In this document: one piece after another, positions 50,626 through 61,674 of the stretch | Layout of the letters: the number at the start of each line of letters is the position of its first letter | How positions within the stretch are numbered: the stretch's first letter is position 1 | DNA from: Ensifer adhaerens | GTDB lineage: Bacteria; Pseudomonadota; Alphaproteobacteria; Rhizobiales; Rhizobiaceae | Direction: 5' to 3' | DNA: 64,000 nucleotides | Assembly: GCF_020035535.1 (NCBI RefSeq) | Contig: NZ_CP083349.1 | Coordinates: forward strand, 3,056,501 to 3,120,500 | The notes under the pieces: generated by a model | What the model was told of the DNA's origin: nothing | The model's database searches: none | The model's input: only the letters and a program-made list of their open reading frames with translations | Program-made: the position numbers and the translations under genes

Positions 50626-52508
50626 CCCAGCCACTTACTTAAATGTGGAATCGACTTTCGGGTCGATTCCACATGATTTAGCTCTCTCTAAAATTCAGTC
50701 GAAATAGAGGATATCCTCGAAGCGAACTGGCCCCTTGGCGAGGCCCAAGCGCATGGCTGGTGTTTGGCCGTCCTTGCCCTTGGCGATGAAGTTGAAGTAG
50801 GTGCGGAAGATCACCAGGCACTTCTCGACCATGTCGGGGGAGTAGAACCCGTACAGGTACCATTTTCGCGCCGCACGCCTCGGATACGACGGCGCTCGTT
50901 CCAGCCCGGCGATGCTGCGGCGGACCTGCATGAAGAACCTGTCGACCTGGTGGAGCGAGACATCGTGGAGCACCCTTGCGATCTGCAGGCCAGTCCGTCT
51001 GCCGTCGTCCGTTAGCAGGCGGACGCGCTTTCCGGGTTCTGACTTGTTGATGTACGGGTAATCGACCTCGGTGGTCCTGAGGTGCTCGCTTCGCTCCGAG
51101 GTGCTCATCCGATCCAGCCCGCTAATCTGCAGGAAGAATGTCAGCCAAGCCACGAATGGATGAAGGAAGGGATAGGCCTCCTCGGCGAGCGCCTTGATCT
51201 TGTTGGCCGCCATCACCCGCTCGTTCTTCTCGTCGATGGTGGAATTCTTGTCGAACGACATAACCGCGACGTCGAGCTTGCGGGCCATGGCCTTGTCGAC
51301 CCAGCCCGCCAGGACGGCGGTCGGGAGGCCGGGGTCAGCGTCGAGCGAAAAGTACACATGGTCGGCGCGGCCGAGCAGATGGCGGAGATATCGGAAGTGC
51401 CCTATTGCCAGATAATCGATGTGAACCATCGCCCCCTGCCTGGGTAGCTGGCGGTCTTCGGTCATGTGCTCTGGCGACTCCTGGTCCTCGCGGACTGGTC
51501 GAAACACGTTCGATGGAAGCGACAGGGCGCTGGCGTAATCCTCGAAGTTCCAAAGGCGGGCGTACTCCCGGAAGGCGGGCCGCTTCAGGAGATCGTCGCA
51601 TTCCTCGACGAGCTGCTGGACCTCCAGCGTATTGAAACGTAGATCGAGCTGCGGGTGGCAGGCGAGGACGTATCCGGTGTTGAGGCAGCTCGTCACGATT
51701 GCCCGGAACTGGATCGTCTTGCGCATCGCCTTGGTCGGCCAGTTGACCATGTAGTCCTGCATGTCCGTGCAGAGACGCATGTCGCCCAGGTCCATCGTGG
51801 GAAGGCGACGCTCGCGGTCCGCGACGAACTTGGCGCACTGGCCGTGGATAAAATCGATCTTGTCGTAAACCGTCTTGATATTCAGGCCCGTGACCTGCGC
51901 GATCTTGGCAAGGGCGACCTTTGCGACGAGAAGCTGGAAGACGGTCTTGTTCTCGTGCGACTTCCGATGCCTTGCATGCCGCCTTGCCGCCGAAAAGGTC
52001 GTCCGGCATTCACGGCATCGGTATCGTGGGTCGCCGCTCGCGTTGGTGCCGTGGCGGTAGTATTCTCCGGGATGCGAATCAAGCGGCTTCGAGTGGTTCG
52101 AGCAGGTCTTCTTCGTGCACCTGTGGCCAAGAGGTGCGGCGAGCGACTGTAGGTGTCGGTCGAACTCCTCCCAAACGGCCTTGTTGCTTTTGACGATGGA
52201 GGACGTGCCGCATGTCGTGCACCTGAGGACAGCGTTATCGTCCCTCGCTGAAACCTTATACGGTGTCCGATTGTTGTCTGATCGGGATCGCCCTCGACCG
52301 TCCTCCAGCTCCGCTGCAACGCCGAAGTTTGGGCAGTGCGGATTTTTACAGAAGTTGACGTTCACTCCCTGGAAGGGGAGAGGCAGTCGCAAGCGTTTTT
52401 GGGTCTCCGAAAAAATCTCCGGCATACGCAATACCCCCGATAACCGGGGTTATAAGGGGTATTGCTGAAGACGGTCCTAACGATTCCACATTTAAGTAAG
52501 TGGCTGGG
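50626..52508. mobile_element. Complete 1,883-bp insertion sequence with 28-bp perfect inverted repeats
   Basis: Ends at 50626-50653 and 52481-52508 are perfect 28-base inverted repeats starting CCCAGCCACTTACTTAAATG, flanked by 8-base duplication GATCGCTC. One gene fills the interior. Inside the left end a 13-pair hairpin (50643-50655 / 50662-50674) overlaps the repeat. Intact ends and duplication indicate recent insertion. Confidence 0.92.
50695..52431 (-). CDS. Transposase with tandem zinc ribbons (IS1-like InsA layout)
   Basis: 578 aa. Two C-x4-C...C-x2-C sets: C28/C33 with C71/C74, and C105/C110 with C139/C142. After YRCRECRTTFS follows an InsA-like helix-turn-helix (about 165-195, ALAKIAQVTGLNIKTVYDKI). 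Asp223 (CTDMQDY) and Asp364/366 (YFSLDADPGL) are candidates for the DDE site. Fits IS1/IS1595-type designs with 8-base duplications, but is much longer and in one frame. Family uncertain. Confidence 0.8.
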   Translation of the reverse strand: MRMPEIFSETQKRLRLPLPFQGVNVNFCKNPHCPNFGVAAELEDGRGRSRSDNNRTPYKVSARDDNAVLRCTTCGTSSIVKSNKAVWEEFDRHLQSLAAPLGHRCTKKTCSNHSKPLDSHPGEYYRHGTNASGDPRYRCRECRTTFSAARRHARHRKSHENKTVFQLLVAKVALAKIAQVTGLNIKTVYDKIDFIHGQCAKFVADRERRLPTMDLGDMRLCTDMQDYMVNWPTKAMRKTIQFRAIVTSCLNTGYVLACHPQLDLRFNTLEVQQLVEECDDLLKRPAFREYARLWNFEDYASALSLPSNVFRPVREDQESPEHMTEDRQLPRQGAMVHIDYLAIGHFRYLRHLLGRADHVYFSLDADPGLPTAVLAGWVDKAMARKLDVAVMSFDKNSTIDEKNERVMAANKIKALAEEAYPFLHPFVAWLTFFLQISGLDRMSTSERSEHLRTTEVDYPYINKSEPGKRVRLLTDDGRRTGLQIARVLHDVSLHQVDRFFMQVRRSIAGLERAPSYPRRAARKWYLYGFYSPDMVEKCLVIFRTYFNFIAKGKDGQTPAMRLGLAKGPVRFEDILYFD

Positions 52509-52516
52509 GATCGCTC
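52509..52516. repeat. Target-site duplication, right copy
   Basis: GATCGCTC, directly followed by the right half of the interrupted terminator. Confidence 0.75.
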
Positions 52517-52555
52517 CAGCCGGGTTTTTCTTTGCTCTTCGGATCTCTCTCCGGA

Positions 52556-54874
52556 TTACTGGCTGTTGGTCGCCGCGTCCGTTGCCGGTGCGGCCGCCCA
52601 GGCGCGCAGCACCTGGTTGAAGGCGTCGGTTCCGCTCGGGCCCTTCTCCAGCGTCAGCAATGCGCGGCGCCCGTTCCTGTAGGTCAGCGGAATATCAATC
52701 CAACTGCGGCTGCGCAGCAACTCCGTGTTGTTGCCCATCGCGTCCTTCGAATCGTTCAGCGCGATCATATGGAAATCGTCGGTGATCTTGGCCGGAACGG
52801 CGATCAACGCATCGCCGCGGTCCTGCTCCGTACGCTTCATCGAAACGCGCTGTACGCTGTCGATCGCGCCGCCTTCGAAATTCGGAGGCAGCGAGAAGAC
52901 GAATTCGATGACATGGCTTGCCGGCAACGACTCGTCAGCGTTGCGCTTGATCGTCATCAACGCAGTCAGGCCCCGGTCCGGAATGGTGATCTGCGCCTGG
53001 ACGGCCGGTTCAGGCTTGGCGTCGCCGCCAGGCGATTCTTCCTTTACCGACCACGCAACGGTTCCCGGAATGGCCGTCGGCGAAGACTGGCCGAGACGCT
53101 CTTCGTAGAGGAACATCTTCTCGCCGTTGGCGATGGCAATCTCCGGCGTTGTCGGCTGGCCACCGGGCTGCGTGCCTGCTGCCTGCCCCGCCGTTCCACC
53201 CTGGGCAGTGGCTGCTTCCACAGGCTTGCTCGCCTCGGTCTGCTGCGCTACCGACTTGCCTTCCTGCGCGGCACCTTCGGCGCTCGCGACGGCAGGGCCA
53301 TTGTCGACTTCGGATCCGTCACCCAGAAGCCGCTGCGTAAACTTCGTCGAATTGTTGTCCGGGACCGCCGTGTCGTCGTGCTGTACCGGTTGCTGCTGCG
53401 TCGTCTCGCCCTGGTTTGCTGGCGGAGGAGCGCTCTTTTCTGCCGGCGATCCTCCGATGTTTGAAACGGCCGAAGTAATCGATGCGACGATGCCCGAAAG
53501 CCAGGCGTTGCCGGCTTCCCGGTTCTTCCAATAGGCAAAACCGCCGCCGCCGAGCGCCAGCAGAACGAACGCAGCGATGGCGAGACGCTTGATGCTGAAG
53601 CGCGATGGTTTCGGCGTGGCCCGGTAAGATGCCGGTCGCGATGCCGCGGGCGCCGCTCCGTCGGCGCCACGATCCGGCTCGCGCGCAACGGTGGATGCCG
53701 CTGCACCCGCCGTCGCCGCAGCCGCGGCGCCCTCCAAGCCGAGCAGGTCGTCGATGTGGTCCCAGGCCGTGCCGGCACGGTCTTGCTGGCTCTGGGGAGC
53801 ATCCGCAGCGGCAGCCTGTCCGGTCCTTTCGACGGGCCAGGACCAATCGGCAATCTCCGGCTCAACGCTCTTTTCGGTTCGCCGTTCCTCGAACGGCGCA
53901 AACGGGTCGTTGTCATCGAACGACCAATTACCTGCAGAAGCGGCCTTGGGGGCCTCGACCGGCGCCTCCTGCTGCGGTTCTTCGACCGGATGCATGCCCA
54001 GAAGCTCGGGCGTACCGGCCGGCTCATGCACGTCGCGCGCAGGCTCATGCGCCGGGACAGGTGCCGCTACCGGCGTTGCAGTGTCCCATTCCGGCAGATC
54101 CCATTCGGATACGGCCGGCTTATGTTCATCGACCGCCGGGGCCTCGTGCCACGTCGGCTCTTCGACCGGACGAGGCTCGTCGTCTACGGACGGCGGCGCG
54201 ACGGTCTCTTCATATGTTTCAGCATAGGTTTCGACCGGAGCGGGCTCAGAATATTCCTCAGCCTCGTAGGCTGGGGCAACGGCGTGTGCCTCTTCGACGA
54301 CGGGAGCGTTCGTCTCCTCGACCGGCACCTCGGTCGTTTCGATGTATTTAGCAACCGGTTCTTCTGCAGACGGTTCGGCTGGAGCTACCTCTCCGGCTTC
54401 GGCCTCGTGTTCGGCGTGCTGCGTCGGCTCCTGGTAGACCTCGGCACGGTGGTCGAGTTCCGTGCTGCTTACCGCTTCCGGTGCCGCTTCCTCAGCGGCT
54501 GCAACCGGCTCGCTTGCAGCAACCGGCTCGGGCTGCGCTTCGGGTTCGGGTTCGGGTTCGGGTTCGGGTTCGGGTTCGGAAACGGCTTCCTCGACTGGCG
54601 GCTCAACGGCTACGGCTTCGGACGTGTCCTCCACCGCCTCCGTTTCTTCGAGAGCCGGCAAGGCTTCGGCATATTCGCTGTCGACCTCGACGATGGCGTT
54701 TTCGAGTTTCGCCAACTGGCGATTGATCATGTCGTCCGACGGACGCGGGTTCATGTTTTCGAGTTGGCGGCGCACGGCCGCGCGCGCCTTCTCGTATACC
54801 CTGTCCCGCATTTCGGGTGTGTTTTCCGACAGGCCGTCAACGGTCCTGCGAATAACTGCAACAAAATCCGCCAT
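52556..54874 (-). CDS. Large acidic membrane protein with Pro/Glu-rich region
   Basis: 772 aa. Residues 1-60 helical domain; 70-390 acidic P/E/A-rich, probably disordered, with an EP repeat; one span near 445-465 (RLAIAAFVLLALGGGGFAYW); then linker and a C-terminal about 170-residue beta domain (ITIPDRGLTALMTIKRNADES). Probably cytoplasmic acidic part and periplasmic C-terminus. Conserved near rpoH/purA in related rhizobia, function unknown. Has lost its terminator to the IS. Confidence 0.82.
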   Translation of the reverse strand: MADFVAVIRRTVDGLSENTPEMRDRVYEKARAAVRRQLENMNPRPSDDMINRQLAKLENAIVEVDSEYAEALPALEETEAVEDTSEAVAVEPPVEEAVSEPEPEPEPEPEPEAQPEPVAASEPVAAAEEAAPEAVSSTELDHRAEVYQEPTQHAEHEAEAGEVAPAEPSAEEPVAKYIETTEVPVEETNAPVVEEAHAVAPAYEAEEYSEPAPVETYAETYEETVAPPSVDDEPRPVEEPTWHEAPAVDEHKPAVSEWDLPEWDTATPVAAPVPAHEPARDVHEPAGTPELLGMHPVEEPQQEAPVEAPKAASAGNWSFDDNDPFAPFEERRTEKSVEPEIADWSWPVERTGQAAAADAPQSQQDRAGTAWDHIDDLLGLEGAAAAATAGAAASTVAREPDRGADGAAPAASRPASYRATPKPSRFSIKRLAIAAFVLLALGGGGFAYWKNREAGNAWLSGIVASITSAVSNIGGSPAEKSAPPPANQGETTQQQPVQHDDTAVPDNNSTKFTQRLLGDGSEVDNGPAVASAEGAAQEGKSVAQQTEASKPVEAATAQGGTAGQAAGTQPGGQPTTPEIAIANGEKMFLYEERLGQSSPTAIPGTVAWSVKEESPGGDAKPEPAVQAQITIPDRGLTALMTIKRNADESLPASHVIEFVFSLPPNFEGGAIDSVQRVSMKRTEQDRGDALIAVPAKITDDFHMIALNDSKDAMGNNTELLRSRSWIDIPLTYRNGRRALLTLEKGPSGTDAFNQVLRAWAAAPATDAATNSQ
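54542..54577. repeat. Hexanucleotide repeat GGGTTC x6
   Basis: Six exact copies coding Glu-Pro pairs (minus strand) in the acidic protein. Such an array may change length by slippage, in steps of two residues, so no frameshift. Confidence 0.8.
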
Positions 54875-54937
54875 TAGTACTTTCTCATACGCCCAGGTAT
54901 GTCTTTGCGATCGCGACGCAATGTCATTTCGCCGACA

Positions 54938-56236
<1,299 letters not shown>

Positions 56237-56442
56237 AATTCTCTTCCTGTTCAGGCGCGCAAACGAGGCTGCGCTGTTCTCAAACCCGCGCATCTATACT
56301 GTGTTGTCATCTGGAAAGCGACCCCGTTGTGTCCGGCGTTCCGCCCTTTTTGCATGACAAGGCCGGGATTTAGCACCTATATCTTCGCCTTTCCCCGCCA
56401 TCGCGGCAACAGGTCGCCCATCTCCACACAGGTCAGAGCATC

Positions 56443-57324
56443 GTGAATTCCAGGGCCTATTTCTATCTCTGCATCACCGCGCTCTTCTGGGGCGGCAATT
56501 CTGTCGCCGGCAAGATGGCGGTCGGACACGTGAGCCCGATGATGCTGACGACCTTGCGCTGGGTATTCGCTCTGATCGTCATCCTGGTGCTGATGACGCC
56601 GCAGATCCGCCGCGACTGGGACAAGATCCGCCAACATTGGCTGCAACTGCTCGCCTATGGTGCGATCGGCTTCACCACCTTCAATGCCCTACTCTACTCG
56701 GCGCTGAAATATACGAGCGCCATCAACGCCGTCATTCTCCAGGCCGGCATCCCGATGCTGATCTTCCTGTTCAACTTCGTCCTCTTCCGCACGAGGGCGT
56801 CGATCGCCCAGGTGATCGGCTTCACCGTTACCCTGATCGGCGTGCTGGTGACTGCCGCCCATGGCGACATTTCGAGCCTGCTGACGCTGGAGTTCAATTT
56901 CGGCGACGCCCTGATGATCGTCGCCTGCGTCGTCTATGCCGGCTACACGGTAGCGCTCCGCTACAAGCCGACGATGCATTGGCAGAGCTTCATTGCGGCA
57001 CCGGCCTTCGGCGCGCTCCTCAGCGCCCTGCCGCTGCTCTTCTGGGAAATCGGCAGCGGCACGGCGGTCGTGCCAGACACCACCGGGTGGGTCATCGTTC
57101 TCTATGCGGCGATCTTCCCTTCGCTGATGTCACAGGTACTTTATGTCCGTGGCGTCGAGATGATCGGCGCGAACCGGGCGGGCCTGTTCATCAATGCTAT
57201 CCCCGTTTTCGGAACGCTGCTTTCCGTTATGCTGATCGGCGAGACCTTCCATCTTTTCCATCTCGTCGCCCTCCTGCTGGTGCTTGGTGGTATCGCCGTT
57301 GCCGAGAGGGGTCGCCCGCGCTGA
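56443..57324 (+). CDS. DMT-superfamily (EamA) transporter
   Basis: 293 aa from a GTG at 56443. Ten spans in two EamA repeats; opening FYLCITALFWGGNSVAGKMA and TLRWVFALIVIL are typical. A promoter candidate is ATGACA, 18 bases, TATATC (56354-56383). Substrate unknown, perhaps amino acid or metabolite export. Confidence 0.9.
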   Translation: MNSRAYFYLCITALFWGGNSVAGKMAVGHVSPMMLTTLRWVFALIVILVLMTPQIRRDWDKIRQHWLQLLAYGAIGFTTFNALLYSALKYTSAINAVILQAGIPMLIFLFNFVLFRTRASIAQVIGFTVTLIGVLVTAAHGDISSLLTLEFNFGDALMIVACVVYAGYTVALRYKPTMHWQSFIAAPAFGALLSALPLLFWEIGSGTAVVPDTTGWVIVLYAAIFPSLMSQVLYVRGVEMIGANRAGLFINAIPVFGTLLSVMLIGETFHLFHLVALLLVLGGIAVAERGRPR

Positions 57325-57450
57325 AGGGCTTCACGCCTGCCGGGCAAGCGTCGCGCGATGCAATCGCTAGAACTCGGGAGTTGGCTTAAGCCTTGGTTAG
57401 CAGATGAGTGTTTCTGTCCCCGCCAGGATATTCTCCCTGGGGCTAAGGCA

Positions 57451-59262
57451 GTGAAAAATATTAGAATTTCGACACGTATCTATTTATTGACGGCGATGGC
57501 GCTGGTCTTCATGGCAGCAGCCATGGCCTACAAGACGCAGGTTGCCAACTCCGAAGTCAGCGACGAGCGCCGGCAGATGCTGCGCAACGTCACGGAGGCA
57601 GCGATCTCCACGATCGCAAGCTTCGAGGAACAGGAACGCAGCGGCGCGCTGACCCGGGAAGAAGCCCAAAGCCGCGCCATTTCGGCGGTCATGGCCATGC
57701 GCTTCGGCCAGGACGGTTATTTCTTCATCAATAGCTTCGACGGCATGATGGTCGCCCATCCCCTTGCCAAGCAGCTCGTCGGCACCGACATCCGCGGCCT
57801 GAAGGACACCAACGGCAAGGCCTTCAACGTCGAACTCATCGCACTCTCCCAGAACCCGGGCAGTGGCATCGTAAACTATTATTGGGACAAGCCCGGCCAC
57901 GAGGAACCGGTCGAGAAGTACTCCTACATCCAGGGCTTCAAGCCCTGGGGTTGGGGGGTGGGTACCGGCGTCTATGCCGACGATCTCGCTGCCAAATACA
58001 ATGCGTCGCTGCTGATGACGATCATCACCACGGCGATCGCTGCGATCGCAACGCTTGCCGCCGCCATGGCGATCGGTCGCTCGATCAGCCGGCCGATCAA
58101 CCGGCTGAAGGACGTCATGCTCGAAGTGTCGAACAACGACACCCGTTCGGAAGTTCCAGATACCGACCGCCGCGACGAAATCGGCCACATGGCGGATGCG
58201 CTTGTCGTGCTGCGCGCCTCGGTGATCGAACGCAACGCGCTCGAAGTTCGCCAGCGTGAGCAGCAAGTGGCACTCGACGGCGAGCGCAGCGCGAACGAGG
58301 AAATGCAGCAGGCAACCGCCCGCGTGCAGGCCCATGTCGTCAGCACCATTGGCGGCGCGCTGGAAAGGCTCGCGAGCGGCGACCTCACCACCAACGTGCC
58401 GGATCTTGGTTCCGACTACGAGAAGCTGCGCCAGGACTTCAACACCGCCGTTGCCGCGTTGCGCTCGACCGTGAGCGCAATCGCCGATTCCACCTCTGTC
58501 GTCACCGGCAATGCCAACGAGATAAGCCGGGCAGCCAACGACCTGTCGCAGCGCACGGAGCAGCAGGCGGCATCGCTCGAAGAAACGGCAGCCGCCCTCG
58601 ACGAGATCACCTCTGCGGTCCAGAACTCCACCAACCGCGCCGAGGAAGCGACCCGCATGGTCGCCGAAGCCCGCCAGGGTGCGGCCGCCTCGAGCGAGGT
58701 CGTCCGTGACGCCATCCATGCGATGGGTCGCATCGAACATTCGTCCTCCAAGATCGGCGAAATCATCGGCGTGATCGACGACATCGCCTTCCAGACGAAC
58801 CTGCTCGCACTGAATGCTGGCGTCGAGGCCGCGCGGGCGGGTGACGCTGGCAAGGGCTTTGCCGTGGTCGCGCAGGAGGTGCGTGAACTGGCACAGCGTT
58901 CGGCGACGGCTGCCAAGGAGATCAAGGGGCTCATCACCGCTTCCGGCGTCGAGGTTTCGGCCGGCGTACGTCTCGTCGAGGCGACCGGTTCGGCGCTCGG
59001 CGATATCGAACGCCGGGTCAACGAGATCAACGAGCGCATCGTCGCCATTGCGACCGCGGCGCGGGAACAGTCTGTCGGGTTGCGTGAAATCAACACCGCC
59101 GTCAACCAGATGGACCAGATGACTCAGCAGAACGCGGCCATGGTCGAGCAGACCTCGGCGGCGAGCCAAGCTCTGGCCGGCGAAAGCAACGTGCTGTCCG
59201 GTCGGCTTGCCCAGTTCACCGTCGATGAGAGAGAGTGGCGCCCGACTCGGCGGGCCGCCTGA
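57451..59262 (+). CDS. Methyl-accepting chemotaxis protein with periplasmic Cache domain
   Basis: 603 aa from the GTG at 57451 ([11 protein letters not shown]); upstream in-frame residues look non-coding. Span 1 about 7-27, single Cache domain about 35-185 ([21 protein letters not shown]), span 2, HAMP, and signalling tip [20 protein letters not shown]-terminus lacks a WEEF-type CheR-binding pentapeptide. Ligands of this Cache type are often small carboxylates. Confidence 0.92.
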   Translation: MKNIRISTRIYLLTAMALVFMAAAMAYKTQVANSEVSDERRQMLRNVTEAAISTIASFEEQERSGALTREEAQSRAISAVMAMRFGQDGYFFINSFDGMMVAHPLAKQLVGTDIRGLKDTNGKAFNVELIALSQNPGSGIVNYYWDKPGHEEPVEKYSYIQGFKPWGWGVGTGVYADDLAAKYNASLLMTIITTAIAAIATLAAAMAIGRSISRPINRLKDVMLEVSNNDTRSEVPDTDRRDEIGHMADALVVLRASVIERNALEVRQREQQVALDGERSANEEMQQATARVQAHVVSTIGGALERLASGDLTTNVPDLGSDYEKLRQDFNTAVAALRSTVSAIADSTSVVTGNANEISRAANDLSQRTEQQAASLEETAAALDEITSAVQNSTNRAEEATRMVAEARQGAAASSEVVRDAIHAMGRIEHSSSKIGEIIGVIDDIAFQTNLLALNAGVEAARAGDAGKGFAVVAQEVRELAQRSATAAKEIKGLITASGVEVSAGVRLVEATGSALGDIERRVNEINERIVAIATAAREQSVGLREINTAVNQMDQMTQQNAAMVEQTSAASQALAGESNVLSGRLAQFTVDEREWRPTRRAA

Positions 59263-59286
59263 ACTCCCATCAATCAAGACAAAGAG

Positions 59287-59314
59287 AAATGGCGCCGGTT
59301 TCCGGCGCCATTTT
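59287..59314. terminator. Bidirectional terminator, chemoreceptor / GNAT
   Basis: AAATGGCGCCGG, loop TTT, CCGGCGCCATTT; runs of A and T on both sides serve both convergent genes. Confidence 0.85.
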
Positions 59315-59320
59315 CATTTC

Positions 59321-59827
59321 TCAGGCAAGCAGCCGCTCCATGTAGAGCGCTTCCTCGCCGTAGCTTGAGAGCTTCAGCGCCAGCCGTTCGTCCATGCGCA
59401 CTTCAAACCCTTGCCTCTCCCAGAAGCCGCGGGATCCGTTGACCGAGACGAGCGACATCGACCGCAAGCCTTCCGTTCTGGCAGCATCTTCCAGAAAGGG
59501 AAGAATTCCGCCACCCGCTCCGGAGCCACGCATCTCCGGCAAGAGCGCGAGATCATGGATGTACCAGGTATCGGCGGCATCAGGAATCTCGCCGAGCATG
59601 GTGTTCAGCGACGGCGGCGCGCCGCGGAGCCAAGGATGGCTCAGCACGTAGCCGCGGGACTGCCCCTCTGCGTCGAGCATGAAGCAACCGGCAGGGCTAA
59701 GCGCGATGCGGTCAGCGAGCACGGCGTCGTCCTCGGGAAAGGCCTGGTGAACAACGAGCTGGATCTCCGACACGGAGGCAAGGTCAGGCAGGCTTGCCTC
59801 GCGCCAGTGGAATGTCATTTCGGTCAT
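59321..59827 (-). CDS. GNAT-family N-acetyltransferase
   Basis: 168 aa. IHDLALLPEMRGSGAGGGIL is the acetyl-CoA loop, and LVSVNGSRGFWERQGFEV the family end. Start ATG at 59827, or three codons later. Substrate unknown. Downstream of serA but separated by its terminator. Confidence 0.88.
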   Translation of the reverse strand: MTEMTFHWREASLPDLASVSEIQLVVHQAFPEDDAVLADRIALSPAGCFMLDAEGQSRGYVLSHPWLRGAPPSLNTMLGEIPDAADTWYIHDLALLPEMRGSGAGGGILPFLEDAARTEGLRSMSLVSVNGSRGFWERQGFEVRMDERLALKLSSYGEEALYMERLLA

Positions 59828-59852
59828 TTCTCGTCACATGCGTTCAAACAGG

Positions 59853-59879
59853 AAAACGCACCGGCGGTCAGCCGGTGCG
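59853..59879 (-). terminator. Terminator of serA
   Basis: Minus strand CGCACCGGC, loop TGACC, GCCGGTGCG, then TTTTCC. Confidence 0.8.
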
Positions 59880-59945
59880 TCCTCGCTATGTCCCGTGATT
59901 GGGTCGGCAAAGCGGCAGCCCGTGCTGCCGCTTGCTGGGCTGGCG

Positions 59946-61541
59946 TCAATCGATGTTGAAGACCAGCGGCTTTGCCTGGCGAATTGCCTGATTGGCGCGC
60001 AGCTTGTCAAGCACGGCCTCCGAAACCGCACCGTCGACATAGAGCAGCGCGATCGCGTCGCCGGCTTCCTTCTCGCGGCCGAGCTGGAAGTTCGCGATGT
60101 TGACGCCGGCATCGCCGAGCGTCGTGCCGATGAAGCCGATCATGCCGGGGACGTCGGTGTTGGTGATGTAGACCATGTGGCTACCGACATCCGCATCGAG
60201 GTTGATGCCCTTGATCTGGATGAAGCGCGGCTTGCCGTCCGAGAACACCGTACCGGCGACCGAACGCGTCTGGTTCGCCGTCTTCACCGTCAGCTTGATG
60301 TAGCCGTCGAAGACGCCGGTCTTGTCGCGCTTCACTTCGGACAGGATGATGCCCTTTTCCTTGATCATGACCGGCGCCGAAACCATGTTGACGTCGGCAA
60401 CCTGCGGCCGGATGAGGCCGGCAAGCACGGCGCTCGTCAGCGCCTTGGTGTTCATACCTGCGGTCGAGCCGTCATAGAGGATCTCGATTTCCTTGATCGC
60501 GCTTTCGGTGACCTGGCCGACGAAGGCGCCGAGGACGTCGGCAAGCCGGATGAACGGCTTCAGGATTGGCGCTTCCTCAGCGGTGATCGACGGCATGTTG
60601 ATGGCGTTGGAGACGGCACCCTTGACCAGGTAGTCCGACATCTGCTCGGCAACCTGCAGCGCCACGTTCTCCTGGGCTTCCGTGGTCGACGCGCCGAGAT
60701 GCGGGGTGCAGACGACGTTCGGCAGGCCGAAGAGTGGGCTCTCGGTCGCGGGCTCGACTTCGAACACGTCGAAGCCAGCACCGGCGACGTGGCCCGACTT
60801 GATCGCTTCGGCAAGCGCCTTTTCATCGACGAGACCGCCGCGAGCGCAGTTGACGATGCGTACACCCGGCTTGGTCTTGGCGAGTGCCTCGGCGCTCAGG
60901 ATGTTGCGGGTCTTGTCGGTCAGCGGCACGTGCAGGGTGATGAAATCAGCCTGGGCGAGCAGCTCGTCGAGCTCGACCTTGGTGACGCCCATTTCCTCGG
61001 CACGCTCCTTGGAAAGGAACGGGTCATAGGCGAGAACGTGCATCTTCAGGCCGATGGCGCGCGAGCAGACGATCGAGCCGATGTTGCCTGCGCCGATGAC
61101 GCCGAGCGTCTTGCCGGTGATTTCGACACCCATGAAGCGGGACTTTTCCCACTTGCCGGCCTGCGTCGAGGTGTCGGCAGCCGGAAGCTGGCGGGCAACG
61201 GCAAAGAGCAGCGCGATCGCATGTTCGGCGGTCGTGATCGAATTGCCGAAGGGCGTGTTCATCACGATGATACCGCGACGCGAAGCGGCCGGGATATCGA
61301 CATTGTCGACGCCGATGCCGGCGCGGCCGATGACCTTGAGGTTGGTCGCAGCCGCGATCAGCTTTTCGGTCGCCTTGGTGGCCGAGCGAATGGCGAGACC
61401 GTCGTAGTTGCCGATGATTTCGGCGAGCTTGTCCTTGTCCTTGCCGAGCTTCGGCTGGAAATCGACTTCGACGCCGCGATCGCGGAAGATCTGGACGGCG
61501 GTTTCCGACAGTTCGTCGGATACGAGAACGCGAGGTGCCAT
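59946..61541 (-). CDS. serA: D-3-phosphoglycerate dehydrogenase SerA
   Basis: 531 aa, long form: catalytic and NAD domain (GVIGAGNIGSIV), intervening ASB domain, C-terminal ACT (about 455-531, ITNTDVPGMIGFIGTTLGDAG) for serine feedback. First step of serine synthesis. Follows serC by 133 bases on the same strand, likely one operon. Confidence 0.96.
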   Translation of the reverse strand: MAPRVLVSDELSETAVQIFRDRGVEVDFQPKLGKDKDKLAEIIGNYDGLAIRSATKATEKLIAAATNLKVIGRAGIGVDNVDIPAASRRGIIVMNTPFGNSITTAEHAIALLFAVARQLPAADTSTQAGKWEKSRFMGVEITGKTLGVIGAGNIGSIVCSRAIGLKMHVLAYDPFLSKERAEEMGVTKVELDELLAQADFITLHVPLTDKTRNILSAEALAKTKPGVRIVNCARGGLVDEKALAEAIKSGHVAGAGFDVFEVEPATESPLFGLPNVVCTPHLGASTTEAQENVALQVAEQMSDYLVKGAVSNAINMPSITAEEAPILKPFIRLADVLGAFVGQVTESAIKEIEILYDGSTAGMNTKALTSAVLAGLIRPQVADVNMVSAPVMIKEKGIILSEVKRDKTGVFDGYIKLTVKTANQTRSVAGTVFSDGKPRFIQIKGINLDADVGSHMVYITNTDVPGMIGFIGTTLGDAGVNIANFQLGREKEAGDAIALLYVDGAVSEAVLDKLRANQAIRQAKPLVFNID

Positions 61542-61674
61542 GGGAGGCCTCCTTAAAGATCAGGTCTGAATGGGAATGCGATTAGCCAGGCCTCGCCCCC
61601 CATCGGGAGCGAAGCGGATCACTCAAATCAGTGTGAGATGCGGGCGAAGTTCATTGTCCTCACCCCTTGTCCGA

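Noticed and set aside
54542..54577. Short tandem repeats as possible CRISPR
   Set aside because: Six-base units without spacers, inside a coding region; no cas genes in the window.
57484..59277. 597-codon frame opposite the chemoreceptor
   Set aside because: Antisense of the conserved MCP; no independent evidence.
59838..61556. 572-codon frame opposite serA
   Set aside because: Shadow of a highly conserved gene; Asp/Arg-rich, no start signals.
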